DNA of 53,491 bases from Paracoccaceae bacterium (lineage in GTDB: Bacteria; Pseudomonadota; Alphaproteobacteria; Rhodobacterales; Rhodobacteraceae): NCBI GenBank assembly GCA_017854585.1, contig JAFMHK010000024.1, positions 1 to 53,491 of the forward strand. Direction: 5' to 3'. Shown one piece after another: positions 36,085 through 45,376 of the stretch. The notes beneath the pieces were generated by a model. The model saw only the letters and a list, made by a program, of their open reading frames with translations, did not search any database and was not told where the DNA came from. How positions within the stretch are numbered: position 1 is the stretch's first letter; every line of letters begins with the position of its first letter. Made by a program: the position numbers and the translations under genes.

Positions 36085-36708
36085 TCAAGCCTCGTATTTC
36101 TCCAGAAACGCCTCTGCTGGCAGCGCGCGGAAATCAGGCAGAGCCATGCGCAGCGCGTCATGCGACCAGTCCCACCAAGCCAGTGCGATCAGACGATCGG
36201 CCACTTTTGCAGGCTGGCGCGGGCGGATCGGTTCGGCGGTTACGCCACCCACGATCATGTAGGGCGCGACATCCTTCGTCACGACCGCGCCTGCCGCAAT
36301 GACCGCGCCGTGCCCGACGGTGACCTCTGGCTTGATGATAGCGCCATGACCGATCCATGTGTCGTGGCCGATGGTGGTGCGGCGGGCCGCGCGTTCGGCA
36401 AAGAACCCCTCGTCTTGATCGGTGTCGGGCCAGTAGTCGTTCGACCGGTAAAGGAAATGATGCAAGCTGGCGGTATGAAGCGGGTGATCCGTTGGGCCAA
36501 TGCGTGAAAAGGCGGCTATGTTGGCGAATTTTCCGATGGTCGTGTTGGCGATGTCGCAAAACCGGGTGGTGTAGGAATAATCGCCAAGGGCAGAGTTCAG
36601 CAAAATGGTGCCGGTCGCCACCTCGGTATAGCGGCCAAGCGTGGAATTCGTGACCTGCGCGCCATCGTGGATCACGGGCGTCTCGGACAGCGACGGGGAC
36701 ATGGGCAT
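36085..36708 (-). CDS. Hexapeptide-repeat acetyltransferase (phosphonate-associated type)
   Basis: 207 residues with a left-handed beta-helix: repeats such as LGRYTEVATGTIL, IGKFANIAAF, IGHDTWIGHGAIIKPEVTVG and AVIAAGAVVTKDVAP, and the C-terminal ALAWWDWSHDALR. It matches the pattern I recall for the hexapeptide transferase subfamily found in phosphonate (phn) operons, related to VatB-like acetyltransferases. GGAG six bases upstream supports the start at 36708. No phn gene lies near, so the substrate here is open. Confidence 0.82.
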   Translation of the reverse strand: MPMSPSLSETPVIHDGAQVTNSTLGRYTEVATGTILLNSALGDYSYTTRFCDIANTTIGKFANIAAFSRIGPTDHPLHTASLHHFLYRSNDYWPDTDQDEGFFAERAARRTTIGHDTWIGHGAIIKPEVTVGHGAVIAAGAVVTKDVAPYMIVGGVTAEPIRPRQPAKVADRLIALAWWDWSHDALRMALPDFRALPAEAFLEKYEA

Positions 36709-36858
36709 GTGCAGCTCCGGTTTGGGTATCGCGCGGGTTGATCTGGTGGGTGGGATACGATTGCAGCAGACCGGACCCGTGCTGCGTTCTTGCGCCTGCC
36801 AGCGTCCCGTTGCTCTTATTCTTAACGGCGCAAACTCTGTTGGCAACTGATTGCCCAC

Positions 36859-37032
36859 AGGCCAATGGCCCCCAATATTACTTTACTTTGCGGTCGATTC
36901 ATGGGATATTTCCAAGGCTACGTTACCTCTATCGATCTCCTGTCTACCGGCCCCGGCAACAGTGCATTCGATCGTGCAGCGACGCCGAACTGCCGCATGT
37001 CGCGGGCAGTGTTAAGATAAGGAGATGCGGAT
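36859..37032 (+). promoter_or_regulatory. Promoter and long leader of the cold-shock gene
   Basis: About 170 bases upstream of the cold-shock gene with no coding sense. The first part is AT-rich (CAATATTACTTTACTTTG). AAGGAGATG near 37017-37025 is a strong ribosome site at normal spacing from the ATG at 37033. A long leader would suit the post-transcriptional cold regulation known for cspA-type genes, but no promoter is clear. Confidence 0.4.
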
Positions 37033-37239
37033 ATGGCCACTGGCACCGTGAAATGGTTCAACACCACCAAAGGCTACGGCTTCATCGCACCCGATGATGG
37101 CGGGCGCGACATTTTTGTTCACATCTCGGGCGTGGAACGCTCGGGTCTGACCGGCCTCGCCGACAATCAGAAAGTGACTTTCGACCTTGAAAAAGGCCGT
37201 GACGGACGCGAGAGCGCGGTCAACATCGCGCTGGTTTAA
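37033..37239 (+). CDS. cspA: Cold-shock protein
   Basis: 68-residue single cold-shock domain: [20 protein letters not shown] (RNP1) and DIFVHISG (RNP2). It binds single-stranded RNA or DNA and melts RNA structure in the cytoplasm. A normal ribosome site precedes it and a hairpin terminator follows at 37264-37293. Which of several csp paralogues it corresponds to cannot be told. Confidence 0.95.
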   Translation: MATGTVKWFNTTKGYGFIAPDDGGRDIFVHISGVERSGLTGLADNQKVTFDLEKGRDGRESAVNIALV

Positions 37240-37263
37240 CCCGGCCTGCGATACCTCAAACAG

Positions 37264-37293
37264 AAGGGCGTGCCGCGCGGCGCGCCCTTTTTG
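37264..37293 (+). terminator. Rho-independent terminator after cspA
   Basis: AAGGGCG and GCCG pair with CGGC and CGCCCTT around a short loop, with one G-U wobble, followed by TTTTT. It is 25 bases after the cspA stop. Confidence 0.82.
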
Positions 37294-37376
37294 CGTTTGA
37301 GTCTGCCTGATCGAATGCGCGACAAATGGCACGGGTGGCCGGCGTGGCCAAGCCGCGCGCGCCCCGTGACTGCGGT

Positions 37377-39146
37377 TCAGTGATTGTCGCGCGGCAAATC
37401 CTTGGCGATCCGCTGATAGGCCGTCGCCAGTTCCAGACACCCGCCATCGGCCAGTTGTCCGACGGTCTTGCGATACAGCTCTTGCCACGGCGTCTGGTGA
37501 TGCAGATCCGGCGGTGTCCATGCGTCGCGGCGGGCCTGCCATTCGTCGGCGTCGACCATGGCGTCAAGCGTGCCCGCGTTGAGGTCCAGACGCACCGGGT
37601 CGCCGGTTCGCAAAATCGCCAATCCACCGCCGACCGCCGCCTCGGGAGAGGCATTCAGGATCGACGGGCTTTCGGATGTGCCCGATTGCCGCCCGTCACC
37701 CACCGTCGGCAGGTGCCGGATGCCCGCGCGGATCAACACATCAGGCGGCTGCATGTTCACCACCTCGGCCGAACCGGGATAGCCCACGCAGCCGACGTTG
37801 CGGATGAAAAGGATCGTGCGCTCGTCGATCTTCAGGTCGGCATCGTTGATCCGGTCGTGGTAATCCTCAGGGCCTTCGAACACGACGGCGCGGCCCTCGA
37901 ATACGTTATCGTTTAGGAAACGCGCCCGGAAATCAGGAGAAATGACCGAGGTTTTCATCAACGCGCTATCAAACATATTGCCCGACAGGACGACGAAACC
38001 CGCATCTTCGCGCAGCGGGTCACCAAACGGGCGGATCACCGCGTGATCCACGCTGCGTGCGCCACCAAGCGCCTGTGACAGCGGCATGCCGCTGGCGGTC
38101 ATCACGTCGGCATGAAGGTGGCCTGCGGCCAGCAATTCACCCATCACCGCAGGCACGCCGCCAGCCCGATAGAAGCCTTCGCCCAGATATTCGCCGGCTG
38201 GCTGCATGTTCACCAGCAGCGGCAGCTTGTGCCCGACCGTTTGCCAGTCGGTCACGTCCAGTTCCACGCCAGCATGCCGCGCGATGGCCTGTAGATGCGG
38301 CGGGGCGTTCGTGGAGCCGCCAATCGCCGTATTGACCTTGATTGCATTTTCGAACGCCGCCCGCGTGAGGATATCGGAGGGCTTCAAATCCTCCTCCACC
38401 ATTGCGACGGCGCGCTTGCCGGTCATGTACGCCATCTCCATCCGCTCACGGAAGGGCGCGGGAATGGCGGACGACCCCGGTAGCATCATGCCCAATGCTT
38501 CGGCCATCGCATTCATCGTGCTGGCCGTGCCCATCGTGTTGCAATGACCCAGCGACGGAGCCGAAGCGCAGGCGCGGTCCATGAATTCATCGTAGTCGAT
38601 CTTGCCTTCGGCCAGCAGTCGGCGGCTTTCCCAGATGATCGTGCCCGATCCGGCACGCTTGCCCTGCCACCAGCCATCCAGCATCGGCCCGCCGTTCAGT
38701 GCAATGGCCGGCAGGTCCACGGTGGCCGCGCCCATCAGTTGCGCGGGCGTTGTCTTGTCGCAACCGGTGGTCAGCACGACACCATCAATGGGATAGCCGT
38801 GCAGCACCTCCACGAGGCTGAGGTAGGCAAGGTTCCGATCCAGCGCCGCAGTCGGGCGCTTGCCGGTTTCCTGAATGGGATGGACGGGAAATTCCATCGG
38901 AATACCGCCACCATCGCGGATGCCCGCCTTGATCCGGTCCATCAGGAAAACGTGGATCTTGTTGCATGGCGCCAGATCCGACCCGGTGTTGGCGATGCCG
39001 ATGACCGGCCGCCCCGATTGCAGTTCCGCGCGTGTAAAGGTCTGGTTCTGGTAGCGTTCGAGATAGAGCGCGGTCATCCCGGGATTGTTGGGGTTATCGA
39101 ACCATTCCTGACTGCGGTAACGGCGATTGGCGCGGGTGTCGGACAT
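37377..39146 (-). CDS. Sugar-acid dehydratase of the IlvD/Edd family
   Basis: 589 residues. The iron-sulphur cluster cysteines are in DLAPCNKIH, TTGCDKTTP and GHCNTMGTAS. IDGVVLTTGCDKTTPAQLMGA and GGSTNAPPHLQAIARHAG support a pentonate dehydratase (xylonate or arabinonate type) rather than the branched-chain IlvD. It would remove water from an aldonic acid to make a 2-keto-3-deoxy acid. I chose the ATG at 39146 (MSDTRANRRYRSQEWF, preceded by GGAAC) over an in-frame ATG at 39173. It stands alone, converging with cspA. Confidence 0.88.
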   Translation of the reverse strand: MSDTRANRRYRSQEWFDNPNNPGMTALYLERYQNQTFTRAELQSGRPVIGIANTGSDLAPCNKIHVFLMDRIKAGIRDGGGIPMEFPVHPIQETGKRPTAALDRNLAYLSLVEVLHGYPIDGVVLTTGCDKTTPAQLMGAATVDLPAIALNGGPMLDGWWQGKRAGSGTIIWESRRLLAEGKIDYDEFMDRACASAPSLGHCNTMGTASTMNAMAEALGMMLPGSSAIPAPFRERMEMAYMTGKRAVAMVEEDLKPSDILTRAAFENAIKVNTAIGGSTNAPPHLQAIARHAGVELDVTDWQTVGHKLPLLVNMQPAGEYLGEGFYRAGGVPAVMGELLAAGHLHADVMTASGMPLSQALGGARSVDHAVIRPFGDPLREDAGFVVLSGNMFDSALMKTSVISPDFRARFLNDNVFEGRAVVFEGPEDYHDRINDADLKIDERTILFIRNVGCVGYPGSAEVVNMQPPDVLIRAGIRHLPTVGDGRQSGTSESPSILNASPEAAVGGGLAILRTGDPVRLDLNAGTLDAMVDADEWQARRDAWTPPDLHHQTPWQELYRKTVGQLADGGCLELATAYQRIAKDLPRDNH

Positions 39147-39279
39147 GATGCTTGTTCCAAATAGTGAAACCAAAGGTCGAATATTGAGACCACTGCCATA
39201 GGTCTAGCCGAGATTATCCGGCTTTCGCAAGTGGGCCGCATGGTTCGCCACGCAACGATTGCGTCCGACGTGCGCCGGA

Positions 39280-39483
39280 TCAGAGTTGCGGTAGGGCCTC
39301 GAACACCAGTTGGTCCAGACCCTGCCCACCGTCCGCGGCATATGCCTTGAGGGCGGCGCGCATCGAGGGGTCCCAGAAGTCGCGCAAGTGCGCGGCGACG
39401 CGATCGGCCTGATCGGTGCCGGGTTGTGTATGGAAGAACTGGGCAATCTGGTTCGCCATACGGATCAATTTTTCAGGCGACAT
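39280..39483 (-). CDS. fdsD: Formate dehydrogenase delta subunit
   Basis: 67-residue protein MSPEKLIRMANQIAQFF with HLRDFWDPSMRAALKAY and a short tail. This is the FdsD/NAD-dependent formate dehydrogenase delta subunit, needed for assembly of the complex. It starts inside the end of fdhD (11-base overlap), so it is co-translated. Last gene of the fds operon. Confidence 0.9.
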   Translation of the reverse strand: MSPEKLIRMANQIAQFFHTQPGTDQADRVAAHLRDFWDPSMRAALKAYAADGGQGLDQLVFEALPQL

Positions 39484-40288
39484 CGGCAACTCCGGTGATG
39501 ATGCGGTTCGGGTGCGCATACACCTCCACCGATTGACCTCGCGCAAAGGCCGCAAGGGTCAGGTGCGCCGCCTCGGCAAGGCGGAGCGCGTGGGCCGTCG
39601 GCGCAGAGACGGCGATCAGGATAGCAGCCCCCGCGATGACCGTCTTTTGCACCATCTCGACTGACACACGAGAGGTCAGCACGACCGCCCCGGTCGCGGG
39701 GTCGATGCCATCCGACAGCAGCGCTCCGACGAGTTTGTCCAATGCGTTGTGGCGGCCCACATCTTCGCGGGCCAGAACGATCCCCTGCCCGGGGATCAAG
39801 AAGCCCGCGGCATGCATCGCGTGCGTCTGGTCATGCAGCGGTTGATGGGCGCGAAGGGCGTCCGCCGCGGCAGCAGCTTCGGCACCGGAAATCCGCGCAC
39901 TGCCAACGACCTGGGGCAACGGGCGCAGGGCCTGATCAAGGCTGTCGATCCCGCAAAGGCCGCAACCGACCGGCCCCATCATCGCGCGGCGACGGGCGGC
40001 GATCGCCTCAGCACGATCATCGCTTAACCACAGGCGCGCCTCGATCCCCGCGCCTTGGGCAAGGATCTCGAGGCTCTCGATCTGCGCAAGATCGGTCACA
40101 TACCCCTCGGTCCATGCAAAGCCACGCGCGAAATCCGCCAGATCAACCGGCGATGCCATCATCACTGCCTGCGTCGACCCATTGCAGGTGATGGCCACCG
40201 GCACCTCTTCGGGCAGGGTGCGCGTGATCTGGCGAACCCCATCCGGCCGAATGGACAGGCCCGGCGCGCTGTGGGTCGGCCCGGTCAT
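39473..40288 (-). CDS. fdhD: Formate dehydrogenase accessory sulphurtransferase
   Basis: 271 residues of the FdhD family. CGLCG in MMGPVGCGLCGID holds the cysteines that accept sulphur, and LAREDVGRHNALDKLVG, RVSVEMVQKTVIAG and APTAHALRLAE are signatures. It moves sulphur from a cysteine desulphurase to the molybdenum cofactor, which is required for formate dehydrogenase. Overlaps fdsA by four bases. Confidence 0.93.
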   Translation of the reverse strand: MTGPTHSAPGLSIRPDGVRQITRTLPEEVPVAITCNGSTQAVMMASPVDLADFARGFAWTEGYVTDLAQIESLEILAQGAGIEARLWLSDDRAEAIAARRRAMMGPVGCGLCGIDSLDQALRPLPQVVGSARISGAEAAAAADALRAHQPLHDQTHAMHAAGFLIPGQGIVLAREDVGRHNALDKLVGALLSDGIDPATGAVVLTSRVSVEMVQKTVIAGAAILIAVSAPTAHALRLAEAAHLTLAAFARGQSVEVYAHPNRIITGVADVA

Positions 40289-43161
40289 TCTGCCGCCGGA
40301 ACGATGCGGCGCGATTGCGTGGCTTGCGCGGCGTATTCCCGTTGCCACGCGGTTGGGCCATTGGACAGGCCGACCTGCACCGCCGTCACCTTGTATTCCG
40401 GGCAGTTCGTGGCCCAATCCGAAAAATCGGTGGTGATCACGTTGGCCTGCGTGTCGGGGTGGTGGAATGTGGTGTAGACCACGCCGGGGCTGACGCGATC
40501 GGTGATCTTGGCGCGCAGGCTGGTATCGCCGGCACGACTTGCCAGCTTGACCCATGCCCCATCCTCGATGCCGCGCAGTTCCGCGTCGTTGGGGTGGATT
40601 TCAAGCACGTCTTCGTCGTGCCAGACCACATTGGCGGTGCGGCGCGTCTGTGCGCCGACATTATATTGGCTCAGGATACGGCCCGTGGTCAGCAGCAGCG
40701 GAAACCGCGGACCGGTGCGTTCATCGGTGGCGATGTATTCGGTTACGATGAACCGGCCCTTGCCGCGCACGAACCCGTCAACATGCATCAGCGGCGTACC
40801 ATCTGGCGACGCGTCGTTGCAGGGCCATTGCACCGACCCGCGTTCTTCCAGAAGATCATAACTGACGTTGGCAAAGCTGGGCGTGGTGGCCGCGATCTCA
40901 TCCATGATCTGCGCGGGGTGAGTATAGTGCCAGCCCGCGCCCATGGCATTGGCCAGCAGTTGCGTGACCTCCCAATCGGCATACCCATTGCGAGGTGCCA
41001 TCACCTTGCGCACACGGTTGATGCGACGTTCGGCATTGGTGAAGGTGCCGTCCTTCTCCAGAAATGTCGATCCGGGCAGGAAAACATGGGCGTAATTGGC
41101 GGTTTCGTTCAGGAACAGGTCATGCACGATGACACACTCCATCGCAGCCAGCCCTGCCTGCACATGGTGCGTGTCAGGATCGGATTGCAGTATATCCTCG
41201 CCCTGACAGTAAAGCCCCTTGAACGTGCCCGCCACGGCGGCATCCAGCATGTTGGGAATGCGCAGGCCGGGTTCGGGGTCAATCTCGGTGCCCCACAGGG
41301 TTTCAAAGATCGCGCGCACATCGGCGTTCTTCACATGGCGATACCCCGGCAACTCGTGCGGGAAACTGCCCATGTCGCAAGATCCCTGCACGTTGTTCTG
41401 ACCGCGCAGGGGGTTCACACCCACACCTTTGCGGCCGATATTACCGGTCAACATGGCAAGGTTGGCGATGCCCATGACAGTGGTCGAGCCTTGCGAATGT
41501 TCGGTGACGCCAAGGCCATAGTAGATCGCCCCGTTGCCGCCGGTGGCGAACAGGCGCGCAGCGGCGCGCAGGTCTTCCGCAGGAACGCCCGTCAGCAGCG
41601 CGGTGGCCTCGGGCGAATGACGCGGGTCACTGATGAACGCGGCATACTCGGTGAACTCGTCCCAATCGCAACGCTCCCGGATGAATGCCTCATCCATCAG
41701 GCCTTCGGTCACGATCACATGCGCCATGGCCGACACCACCGCCACGTTGGTTCCCGGACGAAGCGGCAGGTGATGCGCGGCCGCAACATGCGCCGATTTC
41801 ACCAGATCGATCCGACGCGGATCAACTACGATCAGCTTGGCGCCCGCACGCAGGCGCTTTTTCAGACGGCTGGCAAAGACCGGGTGGCCGTCGGTCGGGT
41901 TGGCCCCGATGACCAGAACCACATCGGAATGTTCGACACTGTCGAAATCCTGTGTGCCGGCACTAGTCCCGAACGTCTGGCCCAGCCCGTAACCGGTCGG
42001 CGAATGGCAGACGCGGGCGCAGGTGTCGGTGTTGTTGTTGCCAAACACCGACCGGGTCAGTTTCTGGACCAGATAGGTTTCTTCGTTGGTGCAACGGCTT
42101 GAGGTAATGACCCCGATGGATTTCTTGCCATAGGTGTCCTGCAGTCCGCGCAGGCGGTCGGCGGCGAACCGCATCGCCTCCTCCCACGACACTTCTTGCC
42201 ATGGGTCGGTGATCTTGTCGCGGATCAACGGGTTCAAGATCCGGTCGGAATGGCTGGCATAGCCATAGGCAAAGCGCCCCTTGACGCAGGAATGGCCGCG
42301 ATTTGCCTTGCCGTGCTTGTAGGGCGTCATCCGCACCAACTCGTCGCCATTCAGCTCGGCCTTGAACGAACACCCCACACCGCAATAGGCGCAGGTGGTG
42401 ATCACGGACCGCTCGGGCGTGCCCAGTTCGATGACCGATTTTTCCTGCAACGTCGCCGTCGGGCAAGCCGCCACGCAGGCGCCGCATGACACGCAATCAG
42501 ACGTCAGGAAATCGTCCTTTGGCCCCCCGGCGGAGACACGGCTGTCAAAGCCACGTCCCTCGATCGTCAACGCGAAGGTGCCCTGCACCTCCTCGCAGGC
42601 CCGCACGCAGCGGGAACAGACGATACATTTCGCCGGATCGTATGAAAAGTAGGGGTTGCTGTCGTCCTTGGGAATGTATTGCGGGTTGGCGCCAGTGGCC
42701 GCGCGTTGTTCAAAATGGTTCTGCCCGGGCGTATAACGCACGTCGCGCAGGCCCACGACACCGGCCATGTCCTGCAACTCGCAATCGCCATTGGCCGCGC
42801 AAGTCAGGCAATCCAGCGGGTGATCCGAGATATACAACTCCATCACGCCCTTGCGGATCTTCTTGACCTTGGCGGACTGGGTTCGCACGATCATGCCGGG
42901 TGCCACAGGCGTGGTGCACGATGCAGGCGTCCCCCGCCGTCCTTCGATCTCAACCACACACAGACGGCATGACCCAAAGGCCTCCACACTGTCGGTCGCG
43001 CAAAGCTTCGGGATCTGCAAACCGGCCTCGGCCGCGGCGCGCATCACCGATGTGCCCTCCGGCACGGTGACGTCAAAGCCGTCGATGGTCAGCGTGACCG
43101 GCGCGCCCTCGCGTGCCGGCGTGCCAAGATCACGGTCATTGGGGAGGATGAAATCCTTCAT
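40285..43161 (-). CDS. fdsA: NAD-linked formate dehydrogenase alpha (catalytic) subunit
   Basis: 958 residues in the order: 2Fe-2S domain (C54, C65, C68, C82), a NADH-quinone-G-like 4Fe-4S domain, a two-cluster ferredoxin segment (CIVCSRCVRAC, CVSCGACVAACP), the Mop 4Fe-4S motif CAYCGVGC, then the bis-MGD molybdopterin domain. The molybdenum ligand is Cys in DTCARVCH, not selenocysteine. It oxidises formate to CO2 and passes electrons to FdsB. Between its start and the fdsB stop is a 106-base gap with a GC-rich palindrome. Confidence 0.96.
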   Translation of the reverse strand: MKDFILPNDRDLGTPAREGAPVTLTIDGFDVTVPEGTSVMRAAAEAGLQIPKLCATDSVEAFGSCRLCVVEIEGRRGTPASCTTPVAPGMIVRTQSAKVKKIRKGVMELYISDHPLDCLTCAANGDCELQDMAGVVGLRDVRYTPGQNHFEQRAATGANPQYIPKDDSNPYFSYDPAKCIVCSRCVRACEEVQGTFALTIEGRGFDSRVSAGGPKDDFLTSDCVSCGACVAACPTATLQEKSVIELGTPERSVITTCAYCGVGCSFKAELNGDELVRMTPYKHGKANRGHSCVKGRFAYGYASHSDRILNPLIRDKITDPWQEVSWEEAMRFAADRLRGLQDTYGKKSIGVITSSRCTNEETYLVQKLTRSVFGNNNTDTCARVCHSPTGYGLGQTFGTSAGTQDFDSVEHSDVVLVIGANPTDGHPVFASRLKKRLRAGAKLIVVDPRRIDLVKSAHVAAAHHLPLRPGTNVAVVSAMAHVIVTEGLMDEAFIRERCDWDEFTEYAAFISDPRHSPEATALLTGVPAEDLRAAARLFATGGNGAIYYGLGVTEHSQGSTTVMGIANLAMLTGNIGRKGVGVNPLRGQNNVQGSCDMGSFPHELPGYRHVKNADVRAIFETLWGTEIDPEPGLRIPNMLDAAVAGTFKGLYCQGEDILQSDPDTHHVQAGLAAMECVIVHDLFLNETANYAHVFLPGSTFLEKDGTFTNAERRINRVRKVMAPRNGYADWEVTQLLANAMGAGWHYTHPAQIMDEIAATTPSFANVSYDLLEERGSVQWPCNDASPDGTPLMHVDGFVRGKGRFIVTEYIATDERTGPRFPLLLTTGRILSQYNVGAQTRRTANVVWHDEDVLEIHPNDAELRGIEDGAWVKLASRAGDTSLRAKITDRVSPGVVYTTFHHPDTQANVITTDFSDWATNCPEYKVTAVQVGLSNGPTAWQREYAAQATQSRRIVPAAE

Positions 43162-43194
43162 GTCGTGGCCATCCCTTGCTTCTTCGCTTCAAAA

Positions 43195-43230
43195 ATATTC
43201 TGGGGGGTCCGGGGGGCAACGCCCCCCGGC
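43195..43230. repeat. GC-rich palindrome between fdsA and fdsB
   Basis: CCGGGGGGC (43209-43217) and GCCCCCCGG (43221-43229) pair perfectly across a 3-base loop, next to an AT-rich box AAAATATTC on the plus strand. It is similar in type to 31461-31505. In the fdsB-to-fdsA transcript it would form a very stable stem, perhaps adjusting the ratio of subunits. Confidence 0.6.
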
Positions 43231-43267
43231 AGGTCGGCGCGCAAGGCGCGGCGAAACATGATCATCT

Positions 43268-44785
43268 TCATTCCGCAGCTTCCTTCCGGGTGGCAAAATC
43301 ATCGGGAAAATGGGTCAGCGCGCTCATCACCGGGAAAGGGGTAAATCCACCCAACGCACACAGCGACCCATCCTTCATCGTCTCGCACAGGTCAGTCAGC
43401 ACCGCGACCGCCGCGCCGTCGCCTTGGGCGATCCGGTCAATGGTCTCCACCCCGCGCACGGCGCCAATCCGGCAGGGCGTGCATTTCCCACAAGATTCAA
43501 TGGCGCAAAATTCCATGGCAAAGCGCGCCATGCCCAGCATGTCGGCCGTGTCGTCGAACACGACGATACCTGCGTGCCCGATCAGCCCACCCTGCCCGTC
43601 AAATTCTTCATAGCCAAAGGGCGTGTCGAATTTGGAGCGTGGGAAATAGGCGCCGAGCGGCCCACCGATCTGCACCGCCTTCACCGGTCGGCCCGTCGCC
43701 GTGCCGCCCGCGATCTCGTCAATCAACACGCCAAGCGGCATACCGAACGCCGTCTCGAACAGCCCACCATGTGCCACGTTGCCCGCGATCTGGATCGGAA
43801 TGGTGCCTTTCGACCGGCCAAGCCCGAACGCCGCATAATGCGCGGCCCCCTTCTCGAAAACCACCGGGACCGTCGCAAGCGAGATCACATTGTTGACCAC
43901 CGTCGGCTTGCCCATAAACCCCTCCAGCGCGGGCAGCGGCGGCTTGGCCCGGACAACGCCGCGCTTGCCTTCCAGCGAATTGAGCAGACTGGTCTCTTCG
44001 CCGCAGACATAGGCGCCGGCACCGACGCGGATCTCCATATCGAACGCCTGACCTGCACCAAGGACATCGGCACCCAGAACACCGGCTTCGCGGGCAATAT
44101 CCACCGCCGCGTTCATCACGGCAATCGCATCGGGATATTCGGATCGCAGATAGACGTAGCCTTTGGTGGCACCCACACCCAGACCCGCGATCACCATTCC
44201 TTCGATCAGGCAGAACGGGTCGCCCTCCATGATCATCCTGTCGGCAAAGGTGCCGCTGTCGCCTTCATCCGCGTTGCAGACGATATATTTCTGATCCGCC
44301 TGCGCACCCAGAACCGTGTTCCACTTGATCCCGGTCGGAAACCCCGCACCCCCCCGGCCCCGCAGCCCCGAGGCCGTCACTTCCGCCACGATTTCAGCAC
44401 GGGACAAGCCCAAGGCGCGCCGCAAGCCCAAAAGCCCGCCATGGGCCGTGTAATCATCAAGGCTCAGCGGATCGGTCACGCCACAGCGTGCGAACGTCAG
44501 ACGGGTCTGTTTCGCAAGGAACGGAATGGTTTCGGTCGGCCCATGCCCCGCCATCGTGCCGGCCAACAAGGCGGCGACATCGGCGGGCGACACGGGCCCG
44601 AACGCCTCGCGCCCCTGCCCCCGGTCAATCTCCACAAGCGGCTCCAGCCAGATCATCCCGCGCGATCCCGTGCGGATGATCTCGGCATGCAATCCACGCG
44701 CGGCGATCTCTGCGGCCATTCCGGCGGCCACCTGATCGGCGCCCAACGCCTTGGCGGCGCTGTCCATCGAGATATAGATCTTCAT
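43268..44785 (-). CDS. fdsB: NAD-linked formate dehydrogenase beta subunit
   Basis: 505 residues. A thioredoxin-like N-terminal domain (about 1-110) fused to a NuoF-like domain: GLRGRGGAGFPTGIKW (FMN/NAD site), VCGEETSLLNSLEG and the 4Fe-4S ligand ESCGKCTPCRIG. It receives electrons from FdsA and reduces NAD. The start at 44785 overlaps the fdsG stop; the upstream part of the frame is not protein-like. Confidence 0.95.
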   Translation of the reverse strand: MKIYISMDSAAKALGADQVAAGMAAEIAARGLHAEIIRTGSRGMIWLEPLVEIDRGQGREAFGPVSPADVAALLAGTMAGHGPTETIPFLAKQTRLTFARCGVTDPLSLDDYTAHGGLLGLRRALGLSRAEIVAEVTASGLRGRGGAGFPTGIKWNTVLGAQADQKYIVCNADEGDSGTFADRMIMEGDPFCLIEGMVIAGLGVGATKGYVYLRSEYPDAIAVMNAAVDIAREAGVLGADVLGAGQAFDMEIRVGAGAYVCGEETSLLNSLEGKRGVVRAKPPLPALEGFMGKPTVVNNVISLATVPVVFEKGAAHYAAFGLGRSKGTIPIQIAGNVAHGGLFETAFGMPLGVLIDEIAGGTATGRPVKAVQIGGPLGAYFPRSKFDTPFGYEEFDGQGGLIGHAGIVVFDDTADMLGMARFAMEFCAIESCGKCTPCRIGAVRGVETIDRIAQGDGAAVAVLTDLCETMKDGSLCALGGFTPFPVMSALTHFPDDFATRKEAAE

Positions 44786-45246
44786 GCTCCGACCTCGGCC
44801 AGCAAGCGGTCGCTGTTCGCGCGGCCGACCACGCGGCCATCCACCATCGCCGCAGGGCCGCAGGCGCACAGCCCCAGACAGTAGACCGGTTCAACCGTGA
44901 CATCGCCATCGGGCGTGGTGCCGTGCCAATCGATACCCAGCCTTTCGAGGACCCGGGCCGACATGTCGTTGGCCCCCATCGCCTGACACGCTTCCGCCCG
45001 GCAGATCTTCAGGATGTGCCGCCCGGCGGGGTGATCCCGAAAATCATGGTAGAAGCTCTTGACGCCATGCACCTCGGCAACCGTCAGGTTCAGTGTGTCC
45101 GCCAGCAAGGGCAACGCGGCCGCCGGCACATACCCGTATTCCGCCTGCAAGGCGTGAAACATCGGCAACAGCGGCCCCTCCATCCCCAGATGGCGGTCAA
45201 TGATCGCCTGCATCTCGGCAGTCTCGGGGTGGGTGGCGCGGGTCAT
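44782..45246 (-). CDS. fdsG: NAD-linked formate dehydrogenase gamma subunit
   Basis: 154 residues of NuoE type. It has CRAEACQAMG and CLGLCACGPAAM, the four cysteines of a 2Fe-2S cluster, and HGVKSFYHDF. It passes electrons alongside FdsB. It is the first gene of the operon fdsG-fdsB-fdsA-fdhD-fdsD, with the FdsR-like regulator upstream on the same strand. Confidence 0.95.
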   Translation of the reverse strand: MTRATHPETAEMQAIIDRHLGMEGPLLPMFHALQAEYGYVPAAALPLLADTLNLTVAEVHGVKSFYHDFRDHPAGRHILKICRAEACQAMGANDMSARVLERLGIDWHGTTPDGDVTVEPVYCLGLCACGPAAMVDGRVVGRANSDRLLAEVGA

Positions 45247-45269
45247 GGCGGGCTCCGGGTTGACTAACC

Positions 45270-45376
45270 TTCAGAGTCATTCAGTTTGATTGAGAAATCA
45301 ATATCGCCGTTCCGTTAGTTGATAAAAATATTGAATGGTTCGGAAGCGCCATCTCACGGCAGAAATGCGACAGCGA
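45270..45376 (-). promoter_or_regulatory. Promoter region of fdsG with candidate LysR site
   Basis: AT-rich spacer between the regulator and fdsG. TTGATT at 45286-45291 and AATCAA at 45296-45301 form a perfect inverted repeat with a 4-base spacer, a plausible site for the LysR regulator encoded beside it. A further AT-rich tract at 45320-45334 may hold the promoter. Confidence 0.4.

Noticed and set aside
40315..42102. Long plus-strand frame of 595 codons opposite fdsA
   Set aside because: Overlaps a well-supported gene and has a His/Arg-rich composition without domains.
43310..44884. Plus-strand frame of 524 codons opposite fdsB
   Set aside because: Same reasons as the fdsA shadow.
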